Source: an uncultured bacterium
GTDB taxonomy: Bacteria; Calescibacteriota; Calescibacteriia; Calescibacteriales; Calescibacteriaceae
NCBI GenBank assembly: GCA_938036315.1
Contig: CALHPK010000009.1
Location: forward strand, 200,528 to 264,527
Length of the DNA: 64,000 nt
Reading direction: 5' to 3'
Shown here: in pieces, positions 56,594 to 64,000 of the stretch
Layout: the number at the start of each line of letters is the position of its first letter
Numbering within the stretch: position 1 is the first letter of the stretch
Notes under the pieces: generated by a model
Databases searched by the model: none
What the model was told of the DNA's origin: nothing
What the model saw: only the letters and a program-made list of their open reading frames with translations
Translations under genes and position numbers: made by a program

Positions 56594-56948
56594 ATTTACT
56601 ACTTATTTTAATTTAAACTTTGCCGATACTTTTGTGACTTTTTAAGAAATTGTAGCGATCTCTGAATACAACGTAGAAATCTCTAAACTCCTTCACCTAT
56701 GTAAGCCTATGGATTTCTGACTTGAACAGGGTTACTTAACTGTTTACTCTACATTTCTGTGAAAAAAAGAGAAAGGAATGATTCATCTATGCAATTTTCA
56801 CAATTTTGGTATCCCATTTCTCTACACACTGAGTTGAAAAATTGACCTGCTATACCTCCTCTTAAAGGCTATATAAAACCATTCATTTTATAAATTTCTT
56901 GGTGATTATGTAATTTCATCCACCTAAAATATTACCTGAAGGGGAATT
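56594..56948. other. Gene-free interval next to the transposase remnant
   Basis: 355 bases without a convincing gene. It may contain decayed insertion-sequence DNA. TTGAAAAATTGACCTGC at 56834-56850 resembles TTGAAAAATCAACCTCTGC at 57192-57210, on either side of the transposase fragment. They are direct, not inverted, so they are not typical insertion-sequence ends. Confidence 0.4.
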
Positions 56949-57173
56949 ATGTGCGCCTCTTGTTCAAATAAAAATTTCTGGGTAGTGATGGAACACTACA
57001 ATGGAATAGAGGGCTTTTGGAGTTTTTCAAAGGAAAGATTGATAAAATATCATGGAGTTAGTCCAAGAAAGTTTTTATATTATGTGAAAGAAATGGAATG
57101 GAGATACAATAATAGGAAGAACAAAAATTTACTTGATTTATTATTAAAACACTTGCTGGATGATTTTACATAA
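56949..57173 (+). pseudogene. IS1595-family (ISXO2-like) transposase C-terminal remnant
   Basis: The 74-codon frame contains HYNGIEGFWSFSKERLIKYHGV and KFLYYVKEMEWRYNNRK. This is the C-terminal end of ISXO2-like DDE transposases (N-G-x-E-G-x-W...KxxxxG...ExxxRxNxR). The catalytic Asp residues and the zinc ribbon of the full-length protein (about 200-300 residues) are absent. The first 13 residues of the frame are not transposase-like. It is a dead fragment and marks a past insertion next to the coiled-coil gene. Confidence 0.8.
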
Positions 57174-57354
57174 TTACCAATTTTCTTATATTTGAAAAAT
57201 CAACCTCTGCAATGAAAGGCGAAGGTTCACATCAAAGAATAGAGGAAAGAGCCGAGGGGGTACTTAGCTGTAGCTCGATTTTTCTTCCCCTCAGCTCTCT
57301 TCTCTGATAAAAACAAGATTTACAATAAGTGTGTAAATAAAAGGTTAAATCAAT

Positions 57355-57735
57355 TTACTGTTGAGTGGTACCTTCATTTGTTTCTGTAGTTTGCTCTGGA
57401 GCGGCTTGTTCGCCTTCCTGTTTTTTCTGTTCCTCTTCTTTCTTCTTCTCGACCACTTTCTCTTTCAGACTTATTGCATCTTGAATAATTGATATAAGCT
57501 GCTCGCGTGCCTTCTTATATTTTTTCTGCTGTATATTGCTTTTCGCTTCTTCAAGGGCCGATTTCAGACTGTTCCACTCATCAGGGAAATACTGAGCTGC
57601 ACCCTCTTGCTCAGCCTGACTAACTGCCCGCTCCGCATCGCTTAGCTCCTTCTCAGGTTTCTTCTCACAAGCTCCTATAATTGCCGAACTGCCTAATATC
57701 AAAACAACAAATATGCTAAAAAACTTATTTCCCAT
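57355..57735 (-). CDS. Lipoprotein, DUF4398-like
   Basis: 126 residues. The signal peptide ends in the lipobox IIGAC, predicting lipidation at Cys23 and placement in the periplasm. The mature part has a helical segment (DAERAVSQAEQEGAAQYFPDEW...YKKAREQL) with the spacing of DUF4398 domains, then a Lys/Glu/Gln-rich tail. DUF4398 proteins often sit near outer-membrane or peptidoglycan-associated proteins; here it stands alone. A run of seven G upstream of the ATG can serve as a ribosome binding site. Confidence 0.8.
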   Translation of the reverse strand: MGNKFFSIFVVLILGSSAIIGACEKKPEKELSDAERAVSQAEQEGAAQYFPDEWNSLKSALEEAKSNIQQKKYKKAREQLISIIQDAISLKEKVVEKKKEEEQKKQEGEQAAPEQTTETNEGTTQQ

Positions 57736-57840
57736 AGCTTATTTACCCCCCCTTAATTAAATTACTCTATAATTAATATCTTACAAAAATTAATTCACAA
57801 AAAGCAATTTCTTTACCCAAACAAAAATAAAAATTTATGA

Positions 57841-58881
57841 ATGAATAACAAAAAGACAATCAGAGAAATCACCGAAGACATAGAAGAAAAGTCTCTATCC
57901 CCAATAGCTACCCCAAGCAGAAAATCTAGGGGAAGAAAATTTCAAGAGGAACCTTGCCAGATAAGAACAATATTTCAAGTTGACAGAGATAGAATTCTAC
58001 ACTCGAAAGCCTTCCGGAGGCTCAAGAGAAAAACGCAAGTTCTAATTTTACCTCAGGGAGATCACTACAGAACCCGCCTTACTCATACCCTTGAAGTTAT
58101 GCAGATCGCAAGAACAATCTCACGTTCCCTGCGCCTCAATGAAGATCTGACCGAAGCCATAGCCCTGGGGCACGATCTGGGACACACCCCATTCGGACAT
58201 GCTGGAGAATTCGCTATGCGAAAAATAATACCAGATTTTCATCACGCAAAACAATCCATAAGAATAGTAGAAAAAATAGAGAAAAATGGGAAAGGTCTGA
58301 ACCTCTCTCTGGAAGTCTTGGACGGAATTCTCAAGCACTCAAAAGGTATGGGTAAAATACTCACGGAAGACCCTGAATTCACACCAATAACTGCAGAGGG
58401 GAAAGTCGTTAGAATAAGCGATATCATAGCCTACCTTAATCATGACCTCGATGATGCAATTCGAGCGGGAATAATAAAAATTGACGACATACCAAAAGAA
58501 ATAAAAGAGATAATAGGAGAAAAATACTCTGAAAGAATAGATAGAATGGTTAAAGCTGTCGTATACCCTTCACTTGAGAAGGGGGATATAACAATTGAGC
58601 CCACTATGCTCAAAGCAATGGAAAATCTCAGAAAATTCCTCTATGACAATGTATATACCTCCCAGGATGTTATGAGAGAAACAAAAAAGGTCGAAAGAAT
58701 AATTCTGGATCTTTATGAATTCTATATGTCACATCCTGATGAATTTGAAAAAGATTCACAAAATTTTCTGGAAGGAGATAAATTTGAGCAAAGAGTTATT
58801 GATTTTATAGCTGGAATGACTGACTCATTCGCAATCGAAAAATGGACAGAAAAATTTATGCCAAAACCTTTCGGTAAGTAG
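57841..58881 (+). CDS. dGTPase-family HD phosphohydrolase
   Basis: 346-residue deoxynucleoside triphosphate triphosphohydrolase-type protein. The HD metal site is formed by the H of RTRLTHTLEV and by GHDLGHTPFGHAGE, then the D of RISDIIAYLNHDLDD. The N-terminal RTIFQVDRDRILHSKAFRRLKRKTQV is diagnostic for the Dgt family. The start ATG is preceded by a short ATG-AAT-GAA-TAA in another frame at 57838. The 3' end overlaps the convergent epimerase gene by 26 bases. Confidence 0.92.
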   Translation: MNNKKTIREITEDIEEKSLSPIATPSRKSRGRKFQEEPCQIRTIFQVDRDRILHSKAFRRLKRKTQVLILPQGDHYRTRLTHTLEVMQIARTISRSLRLNEDLTEAIALGHDLGHTPFGHAGEFAMRKIIPDFHHAKQSIRIVEKIEKNGKGLNLSLEVLDGILKHSKGMGKILTEDPEFTPITAEGKVVRISDIIAYLNHDLDDAIRAGIIKIDDIPKEIKEIIGEKYSERIDRMVKAVVYPSLEKGDITIEPTMLKAMENLRKFLYDNVYTSQDVMRETKKVERIILDLYEFYMSHPDEFEKDSQNFLEGDKFEQRVIDFIAGMTDSFAIEKWTEKFMPKPFGK

Positions 58882-59902
58882 TCGATTTCACAAAATTTTT
58901 AAGCCAATTCACTGCCTCCTCCAAAACTTCATCCAAAGAGCGAGAAGTATAGCCTAATTCCTTCCTCGCCTTCCTGTCAGAGTAAAACCAATACTTTTCA
59001 GTCGCTATAAAGATCATCCCTAGATCAATCTTATATTTTTTTAATATGTTATCTTCAATAAATTCTAAAAGAAACTTTGGAAGATAAAACAGCAACCTGA
59101 AATATTTAGGATCTACTCTTTTTAACTTCCTCTCTACTCCATCTGGTCTACCTAATATAGCATTTACTTTGATCGCAATTTCTTCCATAGTCAAATTTTC
59201 TCCACCGACTAAGTATTTTTCTCCTTCCTTTCCCTTCTCAAGAGCGATAATCAAAGACCTGGCCGCATCGCCAACCCATTGTATATTTATACCCATATCA
59301 AAGTAGAACTTCATCCCTAAAACGAAAGGAAGAATCGCTTTTGAAGAAGATAAATAGATATCCCCTTCCCCCAAACAGTAATTAGGATAAACACGGACAA
59401 CCGGTAATCCACGCTCATAAAAGTTATCAGCTAGAATCTCAGCCATTCTCTTTGCCCTAACATAAGGAATAAAATCTTGAAGCCTCTCAAGATTGAATTT
59501 TACACTCTCATCAGCAAATTCCATTCCTCTGCCTTTCCCAAGACCGAAGATAGAACCTAAAAATACAACCTTTTTTACCCCTGCTTTTAGAGACTCCGAA
59601 AAAACATTCAAAGTTGTCATGTAATTAGAACTTATAACTTCATCTCTCCTCTTTGAAGAGATCAATGTCACAATCTTTCCTGCTAAGTGAATCACCGCGT
59701 CACATCCACTAATACACATCTTGACAAACTCCACATCTGTAAGATCTCCCCAGAAAACCTCAACTTTATCAAGATATTCCCTTATATTATCTATAACTGC
59801 TCCCTTCCTCAGACAAATCCTTACATGGTATCTATTAGCGATCAAAAATCTTAGCGTCCATGAACCTATAAATCCATTCGCACCTGTAAGAAAAACCTTC
59901 AT
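58856..59902 (-). CDS. NAD-dependent epimerase/dehydratase (extended SDR)
   Basis: 348-residue extended short-chain dehydrogenase. The nucleotide motif is TGANGFIGSW at the N-terminus, the catalytic Ser is in VFLGSIFGLG and the active pair is YVRAK. It resembles dihydroflavonol-4-reductase/HpnA-like proteins. The substrate may be a nucleotide sugar or a lipid precursor. TAAATT lies 7 bases before the ATG, giving another leaderless-type start. lysS ends 11 bases upstream on the same strand. Confidence 0.85.
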   Translation of the reverse strand: MKVFLTGANGFIGSWTLRFLIANRYHVRICLRKGAVIDNIREYLDKVEVFWGDLTDVEFVKMCISGCDAVIHLAGKIVTLISSKRRDEVISSNYMTTLNVFSESLKAGVKKVVFLGSIFGLGKGRGMEFADESVKFNLERLQDFIPYVRAKRMAEILADNFYERGLPVVRVYPNYCLGEGDIYLSSSKAILPFVLGMKFYFDMGINIQWVGDAARSLIIALEKGKEGEKYLVGGENLTMEEIAIKVNAILGRPDGVERKLKRVDPKYFRLLFYLPKFLLEFIEDNILKKYKIDLGMIFIATEKYWFYSDRKARKELGYTSRSLDEVLEEAVNWLKNFVKSTTYRKVLA

Positions 59903-59909
59903 ATATCAA

Positions 59910-59915
59910 AATTTA
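59910..59915 (-). promoter_or_regulatory. -10-like element of the epimerase gene
   Basis: On the minus strand TAAATT ends 7 bases before the ATG at 59902. It overlaps the lysS stop codon, so the gene could be transcribed both from this site and by read-through from lysS. Confidence 0.4.
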
Positions 59916-61379
59916 TTCAGGCTTTAAAGTGGGAAAGAGAATAACCTCTTTTATTGAATTGAGTCCCAACAAAATCATAGTAAGCCTGTCAATCCCTATA
60001 CCTTCACCAGCGGTCGGAGGCATCCCATACTCCAAAGCCGCTATAAAATCCCAATCCACATCTTCAAAAATCTCTCTCATCTCCCTTTTTCGCATAAGTT
60101 CTTCAAATCTTTTCCTTTGGTCTTCGGGATCATTAAGCTCCGAGAAAGCATTTGCTACTTCAATACCCAAAATATACAATTCAAACCTCTCAACATAATC
60201 AGGATCACTACTCTTCCTCTTTGCAAGCGGTGAAGTAGAAACAGGAAAATCAACAACAAAAGTTGGAGATCTTAATCCAGAAGCTATATATTTTTCAAAA
60301 ACTTCAAGAACTACTGCTCCCCAATCCTTCCCAGTAAAATCAATCTTTCCACCCAATTTTCTCTTCAGAATTTCTATATCCTTCAGATCCTCTTTATCTA
60401 CCTCTAAAAGCTTTGCCACCTCCTCACAAATACTTACACGACGGAACGGAATATCCACACTTATTTTCTCCTGAGTCTCTGGATCTTTAATATATGGCTC
60501 TCCGTTTACAAGCTGAGCAAGTTCATACATAAGAGTCTCCGTCATCATCATAAGATCTTCATAATTTGAGTATGCCTGATATAACTCAAGCATAGTGAAT
60601 TCTGGATTATGATAAGCCGATAGACCCTCATTCCTGAAGTTTCTACCTATCTCAAAGACTTTCTCAAACCCACCAACTACTAGCTTTTTAAGGTAAAGCT
60701 CCGGAGCTATTCTCAAAAATAGACTCATCTCAAGTTCATTATGATATGTCTTGAATGGACGAGCAAATGCCCCAGATGGAACATATTGCAAAATCGGAGT
60801 TTCAACCTCCAAAAATCCCTTTTTACTAAGAAAATCCCTGATGTGAGAAATTATCTTGCTCTTTTTGTGAAAAATCTCCCTGACCTCCTGATTCATAAAT
60901 AGATCAACATATCTTTTCCTATATCTCAACTCCACATCCTTGAGCCCATGCCACTTTTCAGGCAGCGACCTCAAACACTTTGACAAAATAACAAAATCCC
61001 TAACGTAAATTGTTATCTCCCCTTTTTTGGTTCTGAAAACATCCCCCCTAACCCCTAATATGTCACCTGTATCGATAAAATCTCTGAAAAATTTTATCTT
61101 CTCCTCTGATAACTTCCTCTCTATAAAACACTGAATCTTACCCGTTTGATCTTGAATGTGAAAGAATATTGAACCTCCAAAATCCCTTATCAGAACAACC
61201 CTGCCAGCAAGTCTGATGTCCACACTACTGATATGATCCCCAGGACTGAGAGTTGAAAATCTATCTTTTATATCTGACGCCGATGAATTTGGCTTGAAAA
61301 ACTGAAAGTATGGATCAAGATTCATCTCTTTGAGTCTTTTGAGTTTCTGGACTCTGGAGGTTTCTTCATCATATGACAT
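59913..61379 (-). CDS. lysS: Lysyl-tRNA synthetase, class II
   Basis: 488 residues. The OB-fold anticodon-binding domain (DIRLAGRVVLIRDFGGSIFFHIQD) is followed by the catalytic domain with motif 2 (FEIGRNFRNEGLSAYHNPEFTMLE) and motif 3 (GIGIDRLTMILLG). The ATG follows trpC by 6 bases, so trpC and lysS form an operon. Confidence 0.96.
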   Translation of the reverse strand: MSYDEETSRVQKLKRLKEMNLDPYFQFFKPNSSASDIKDRFSTLSPGDHISSVDIRLAGRVVLIRDFGGSIFFHIQDQTGKIQCFIERKLSEEKIKFFRDFIDTGDILGVRGDVFRTKKGEITIYVRDFVILSKCLRSLPEKWHGLKDVELRYRKRYVDLFMNQEVREIFHKKSKIISHIRDFLSKKGFLEVETPILQYVPSGAFARPFKTYHNELEMSLFLRIAPELYLKKLVVGGFEKVFEIGRNFRNEGLSAYHNPEFTMLELYQAYSNYEDLMMMTETLMYELAQLVNGEPYIKDPETQEKISVDIPFRRVSICEEVAKLLEVDKEDLKDIEILKRKLGGKIDFTGKDWGAVVLEVFEKYIASGLRSPTFVVDFPVSTSPLAKRKSSDPDYVERFELYILGIEVANAFSELNDPEDQRKRFEELMRKREMREIFEDVDWDFIAALEYGMPPTAGEGIGIDRLTMILLGLNSIKEVILFPTLKPE

Positions 61380-61385
61380 ATTATT

Positions 61386-62138
61386 TTAGCTAAGCTTCTT
61401 AAACTCCTGAATAAGTTTTTCTGGATTTTCACTTCTCATAAGAGACTCTCCAATCAAGAATCTTCTCACTCCCATCTTGACAAATCGCAAAATATCCTCT
61501 TTGTTCTTTATTCCACTCTCAGCAACTACCACTTTATCCTCAAGGTATCTTTTGAAATAGCTATATATTTTGATGCCCCTCTCAAGATCCAAAGATAAAT
61601 CATGCAGGTCTCTACTGTTTATTCCAACTATTTTTGCTGAAGTTTTGAGAATCTTTTCCATTCCCTCTGAAGAAAAACACTCAACAACTGGCTCCATTCC
61701 TACTCTCCTCCCAAAATTGATAAGCTTTTCTAAATCTTGGTGGCTCTCTAAAGCTTCCGATATAAGAAGGAAAGAATCTCCCCCAAACTCCAAAGTCTGA
61801 AGAATTTCCTCTTCAAACACTATAAAGTCTTTCCTCATAACCGGCAGATTTACTTCCAAAGATACACAAAGCATATCATCCAGACTTCCCTGAAAATACT
61901 CCCCTTCTGTGAGCACAGATATAGCATCTGCTTTTCCAAGCTCGTATCTTTTTGCCTGTTCCACAGCACTAACCGACTTTATATTACCAGCAGAGGGAGA
62001 AGCTTTTTTCACCTCAGCTATAATTACTATACCATCACTTACAAGAGCTTTTAGAAACTCCCTCTTTGGCTTCAGAATAGGCCAATCTGAACATCCCTGC
62101 CTTCTCTTCCTAGAGATAACTTCCTTCAGAAATGACAT
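61386..62138 (-). CDS. trpC: Indole-3-glycerol phosphate synthase
   Basis: Closes the indole ring in tryptophan synthesis. The 250-residue TIM barrel has EVKKASPSAGNI with the catalytic Lys, MRKDFIVFEEEI and SGIKNKEDILRF. The terminal GESLMRSENPEKLI is typical. The trp genes are scattered: trpA is 46 kb to the left in the window. GGGAG lies about 11 bases upstream of the ATG. Confidence 0.96.
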   Translation of the reverse strand: MSFLKEVISRKRRQGCSDWPILKPKREFLKALVSDGIVIIAEVKKASPSAGNIKSVSAVEQAKRYELGKADAISVLTEGEYFQGSLDDMLCVSLEVNLPVMRKDFIVFEEEILQTLEFGGDSFLLISEALESHQDLEKLINFGRRVGMEPVVECFSSEGMEKILKTSAKIVGINSRDLHDLSLDLERGIKIYSYFKRYLEDKVVVAESGIKNKEDILRFVKMGVRRFLIGESLMRSENPEKLIQEFKKLS

Positions 62139-62236
62139 AACTTAACTACTCCCAACTCAAAATAAGATGCTAACCTTTGCATATTTATTTTTGTGATCAT
62201 TTGCTACATTTTAAGTAAATTAAAATATGAAGGAAA

Positions 62237-62524
62237 ATGAAATTTGAGAAGAAAAAAGCTCCGGGTTGTCTACACGGATACAAATTTGTATATATAATAG
62301 ATACAGGATGGTCTCCGGCTATTGTTGAAAGCATAGCCAACAAATCTCGTGGCGAAATAACACATATCCAGCGGACAAAATTTTTCAGATGTGATATCCC
62401 AGGGGTGGGATGTCTCACAGGTATCTATGGAGAAAAAGCGGCAAATTTAATAATAAACCCAACTGGCATCCTTCAAGAGAAGGAGGAAAAATTCGAGACT
62501 CTATTGAAGGAATTGATCGACTGA
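62237..62524 (+). CDS. Hypothetical small protein with conserved-looking Cys
   Basis: 95 residues, not recognised. CLHGYKFVYIIDTGWSPAIVE, FFRCDIPGVGCLTGIYGEKA and a short C-terminal helix make it look like a folded alpha/beta protein, not a chance frame. AAGG lies just before the ATG. It is divergent from trpC. The three Cys could bind a metal or cofactor, but that is inference. Confidence 0.6.
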   Translation: MKFEKKKAPGCLHGYKFVYIIDTGWSPAIVESIANKSRGEITHIQRTKFFRCDIPGVGCLTGIYGEKAANLIINPTGILQEKEEKFETLLKELID

Positions 62525-62590
62525 AAAGTGTGTTGAAAAGACCCTGATTAAATTAAAGTTCCTTACTGCAAGGTCCGAATTAATTATCTC

Positions 62591-62839
62591 TTAATTGAGA
62601 CCTCCTGCACGCCTCAGATATATTCCTTCTCCTATAGCTTGCAAGATTTCTTCAGGGGCAGTATTTAGTACTTCTGCTGCTGCAACCACAACAGCTTCGA
62701 AATAATCTTCATCAGACCACTCCATAGGTTTTGTAGCAGCTGAGGAACGCGTCATAAGATTTATCCTAGTTCTAGCAAGAGCAGGAATTGCACTCTTTTG
62801 ATTCACATAATCAATAACCTTTTTTATTTTTACTCCCAT
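62591..62839 (-). CDS. Hypothetical small helical protein downstream of the V4R gene
   Basis: 82 residues. AAAGGAGGTG, ending 6 bases before the ATG, is the best Shine-Dalgarno site in the window, and the gene follows the V4R-like gene by 45 bases, so they form an operon. The stretch WSDEDYFEAVVVAAAEVLNTAPEEILQAIG loosely resembles the early helices of H-NOX-type sensor domains, but no haem-binding part is present. I do not assign a function. Confidence 0.6.
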   Translation of the reverse strand: MGVKIKKVIDYVNQKSAIPALARTRINLMTRSSAATKPMEWSDEDYFEAVVVAAAEVLNTAPEEILQAIGEGIYLRRAGGLN

Positions 62840-62884
62840 ATCCGTTCACCTCCTTTTATTATCAGCTAAAATCTTTGGACTTAA

Positions 62885-64000
62885 TCAATCCCTTTTCCCC
62901 CAATGCGCCTCAAAGACGCAACTATTATCTCCACGGTTTACACATTTCACCTCTTTACCCACAAACATATCTCCCTGTCTGAAAAGAAAAATGTACAATT
63001 CAGGAGTTAATGGGGGCTTCTGGTAAATCTTACCTTTATAAACAAGATTCATAAGCGCAGCAGAGATTCCTATTATAAGGTAGCAAGTTTCAAGATTTGC
63101 CTTTTCGTACATCGGTAAAAAGCCGAGGGGTTCATAATGATTTTGCGCTCTTATTCTCAAATACTCTCGGGGTCTTAGCTCTTCCACTATATATTGCCCC
63201 CAACCAAGTCCATTCATAACTGCAACTATACCATAAATCCAGTCTTCTTCAGTTCTTATCATAGGTTTAACTATGGCATCCCATTCTGCAGACTCCATAA
63301 TTCCGCCGAGTGTATTGAATCCACATATGTGCCCAGATTCTACAAAGAGATCTCTGGCAAGCTGTTCTTCTCCCTTTTCTAAAATGAGTTCTACAGTTTT
63401 GTATACTATCCAATTATAGTAATTTCCGAACATATTTGTCAGGATAACTCCGAAAGCAGGAATAAGCCCTTCGTCATTACCTTCAAGCTTGAGTCCCTTT
63501 AACGCTTCCAGAACACTTCTGTAGTCTATGTTTCCCCATTTGCCTTCCTCAAGATTGAGTGGATTTTTCTTGACCTCATAGTTACCTGGGCTTTTCTGCG
63601 TAATCATTTCGGTTTCTCTTCTTCTCACCTCAAACTCGCATTGCTTATCTCCTTTAGCTCTGCATTTTGTTTCCAAAGCTGCGTAAGCACCTGCAGGAGC
63701 ACCATAAGCCACAGAAGCTGCAGCAGATATAGCTCCTGCCGCAAAATGGCAAACTGATTCCTTTGACGTCCTCCTGTGTATTGCTAAATGCCCGCTCGCA
63801 TAGTGGCTAGAAGGAGCCCGCACCACACCCCCAGATTCCTTCAGATCAGAAAAGTCAAAAATGCCAAAACCAAGCTTTTTAAATACATCCTTTGCTATAT
63901 CTAATTTCTCAGAAGGCTCTAATTTTCCCTCTCCAATCAGATTTTTCAAAGAATTAAAAGATACAGCCAGAGCACCTTTATATAATATAGATGGTGTATC
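62885..64000 (-). CDS. Sensor-like protein with two V4R-type domains (partial)
   Basis: The reading frame is open to the right edge, so the N-terminus lies beyond the window. An in-frame TTG at 63949 is not the real start, because DTPSILYKGALAVSFN continues upstream without a stop. Two V4R-like units are visible, each ending in the Cys-rich pattern ExKC...GDxxCxFE: LETKCRAKGDKQCEFEVRR at the middle and VKCVNRGDNSCVFEAHW at the C-terminus. V4R (4-vinyl reductase) domains bind small hydrophobic molecules. No output domain is visible, so it may be a stand-alone sensor or a partner of the small gene downstream. Confidence 0.75.
   Translation of the reverse strand, partial: DTPSILYKGALAVSFNSLKNLIGEGKLEPSEKLDIAKDVFKKLGFGIFDFSDLKESGGVVRAPSSHYASGHLAIHRRTSKESVCHFAAGAISAAASVAYGAPAGAYAALETKCRAKGDKQCEFEVRRRETEMITQKSPGNYEVKKNPLNLEEGKWGNIDYRSVLEALKGLKLEGNDEGLIPAFGVILTNMFGNYYNWIVYKTVELILEKGEEQLARDLFVESGHICGFNTLGGIMESAEWDAIVKPMIRTEEDWIYGIVAVMNGLGWGQYIVEELRPREYLRIRAQNHYEPLGFLPMYEKANLETCYLIIGISAALMNLVYKGKIYQKPPLTPELYIFLFRQGDMFVGKEVKCVNRGDNSCVFEAHWGKRD

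Noticed and set aside
57838-57849. ATG-AAT-GAA-TAA mini-frame at the dgt start
   Set aside because: Three codons overlapping the real start. It could modulate initiation, but there is no supporting signal.

Overview
The window is a densely packed, low-GC bacterial chromosome segment. The proteins are rich in Lys, Glu and Ile, as is common in thermophiles. A capsule-type Wzi outer-membrane barrel, an RND efflux pump, a lipoprotein with a lipobox, and flagellar and chemotaxis genes point to a motile, diderm (Gram-negative-type) bacterium. The gene order is heavily scrambled. Ribosomal protein L15, SecY, L10, EF-Ts, the trp genes, flagellar genes and chemotaxis genes each sit alone or in pairs, as in Aquificales and several deep-branching candidate phyla. 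I cannot name the organism from sequence alone; an uncultured, deep-branching thermophilic lineage is my inference. No prophage, integron or CRISPR array is visible. The only mobile DNA is a transposase remnant near 57 kb.

Layout. 0-9 kb: an SDR oxidoreductase with an altered catalytic Tyr, a glycosyltransferase, Hsp20, CheW, SbcC, a Wzi-like barrel and TsaB. 9-19 kb: an ArsA/GET3-type ATPase, an EAL protein, FlgB, a second glycosyltransferase, IspE directly behind tRNA-Leu(CAG), TrpA, AroA, CstA and L15. 19-28 kb: an RND pump, CutA, an orphan protein, SecY, a DUF5989/SxtJ membrane pair (the 52-residue member is easily overlooked), NadC and CobL. 28-38 kb: a class A PBP, an MFS transporter, Acs, a CorC/HlyC-type protein, CheA and the AmrS radical SAM enzyme. 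38-50 kb: FliA, a polyprenyl sugar-phosphate transferase, RapZ, SurE, IlvB, DnaB, malic enzyme, FolD, a biotin carrier and a Wzx-like flippase. 50-64 kb: CtpA, EF-Ts, L10, a MetE N-terminal-half protein, Alr, a coiled-coil PD-(D/E)XK-like protein, an IS1595-like remnant, a lipoprotein, dGTPase, an epimerase, LysS, TrpC, small orphans and a double V4R-like sensor that runs off the right edge.

How the genes fit together. Most genes are housekeeping: cell wall (PBP1A, Alr), surface polysaccharide (two GT4 enzymes, Wzi, WbaP-like transferase, flippase), central metabolism (Acs, malic enzyme, biotin carrier, FolD), amino acids (TrpA, TrpC, AroA, IlvB), cofactors (NadC, CobL, IspE), DNA and translation (DnaB, SbcC, LysS, L10, L15, EF-Ts, tRNA-Leu, TsaB), and motility and signalling (CheA, CheW, FliA, FlgB, EAL).

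The most striking signals lie in the genome architecture. Many operon-leading genes carry a -10-like hexamer 6-8 bases before the start codon, which predicts leaderless mRNAs, while operon-internal genes carry ordinary Shine-Dalgarno sites. Many intergenic gaps contain a perfect two-copy tandem duplication of 11-23 bp whose sequence differs every time. One such duplication has copied the aroA start codon. IspE has no ATG, GTG or TTG available between its conserved domain and the tRNA gene in front of it.
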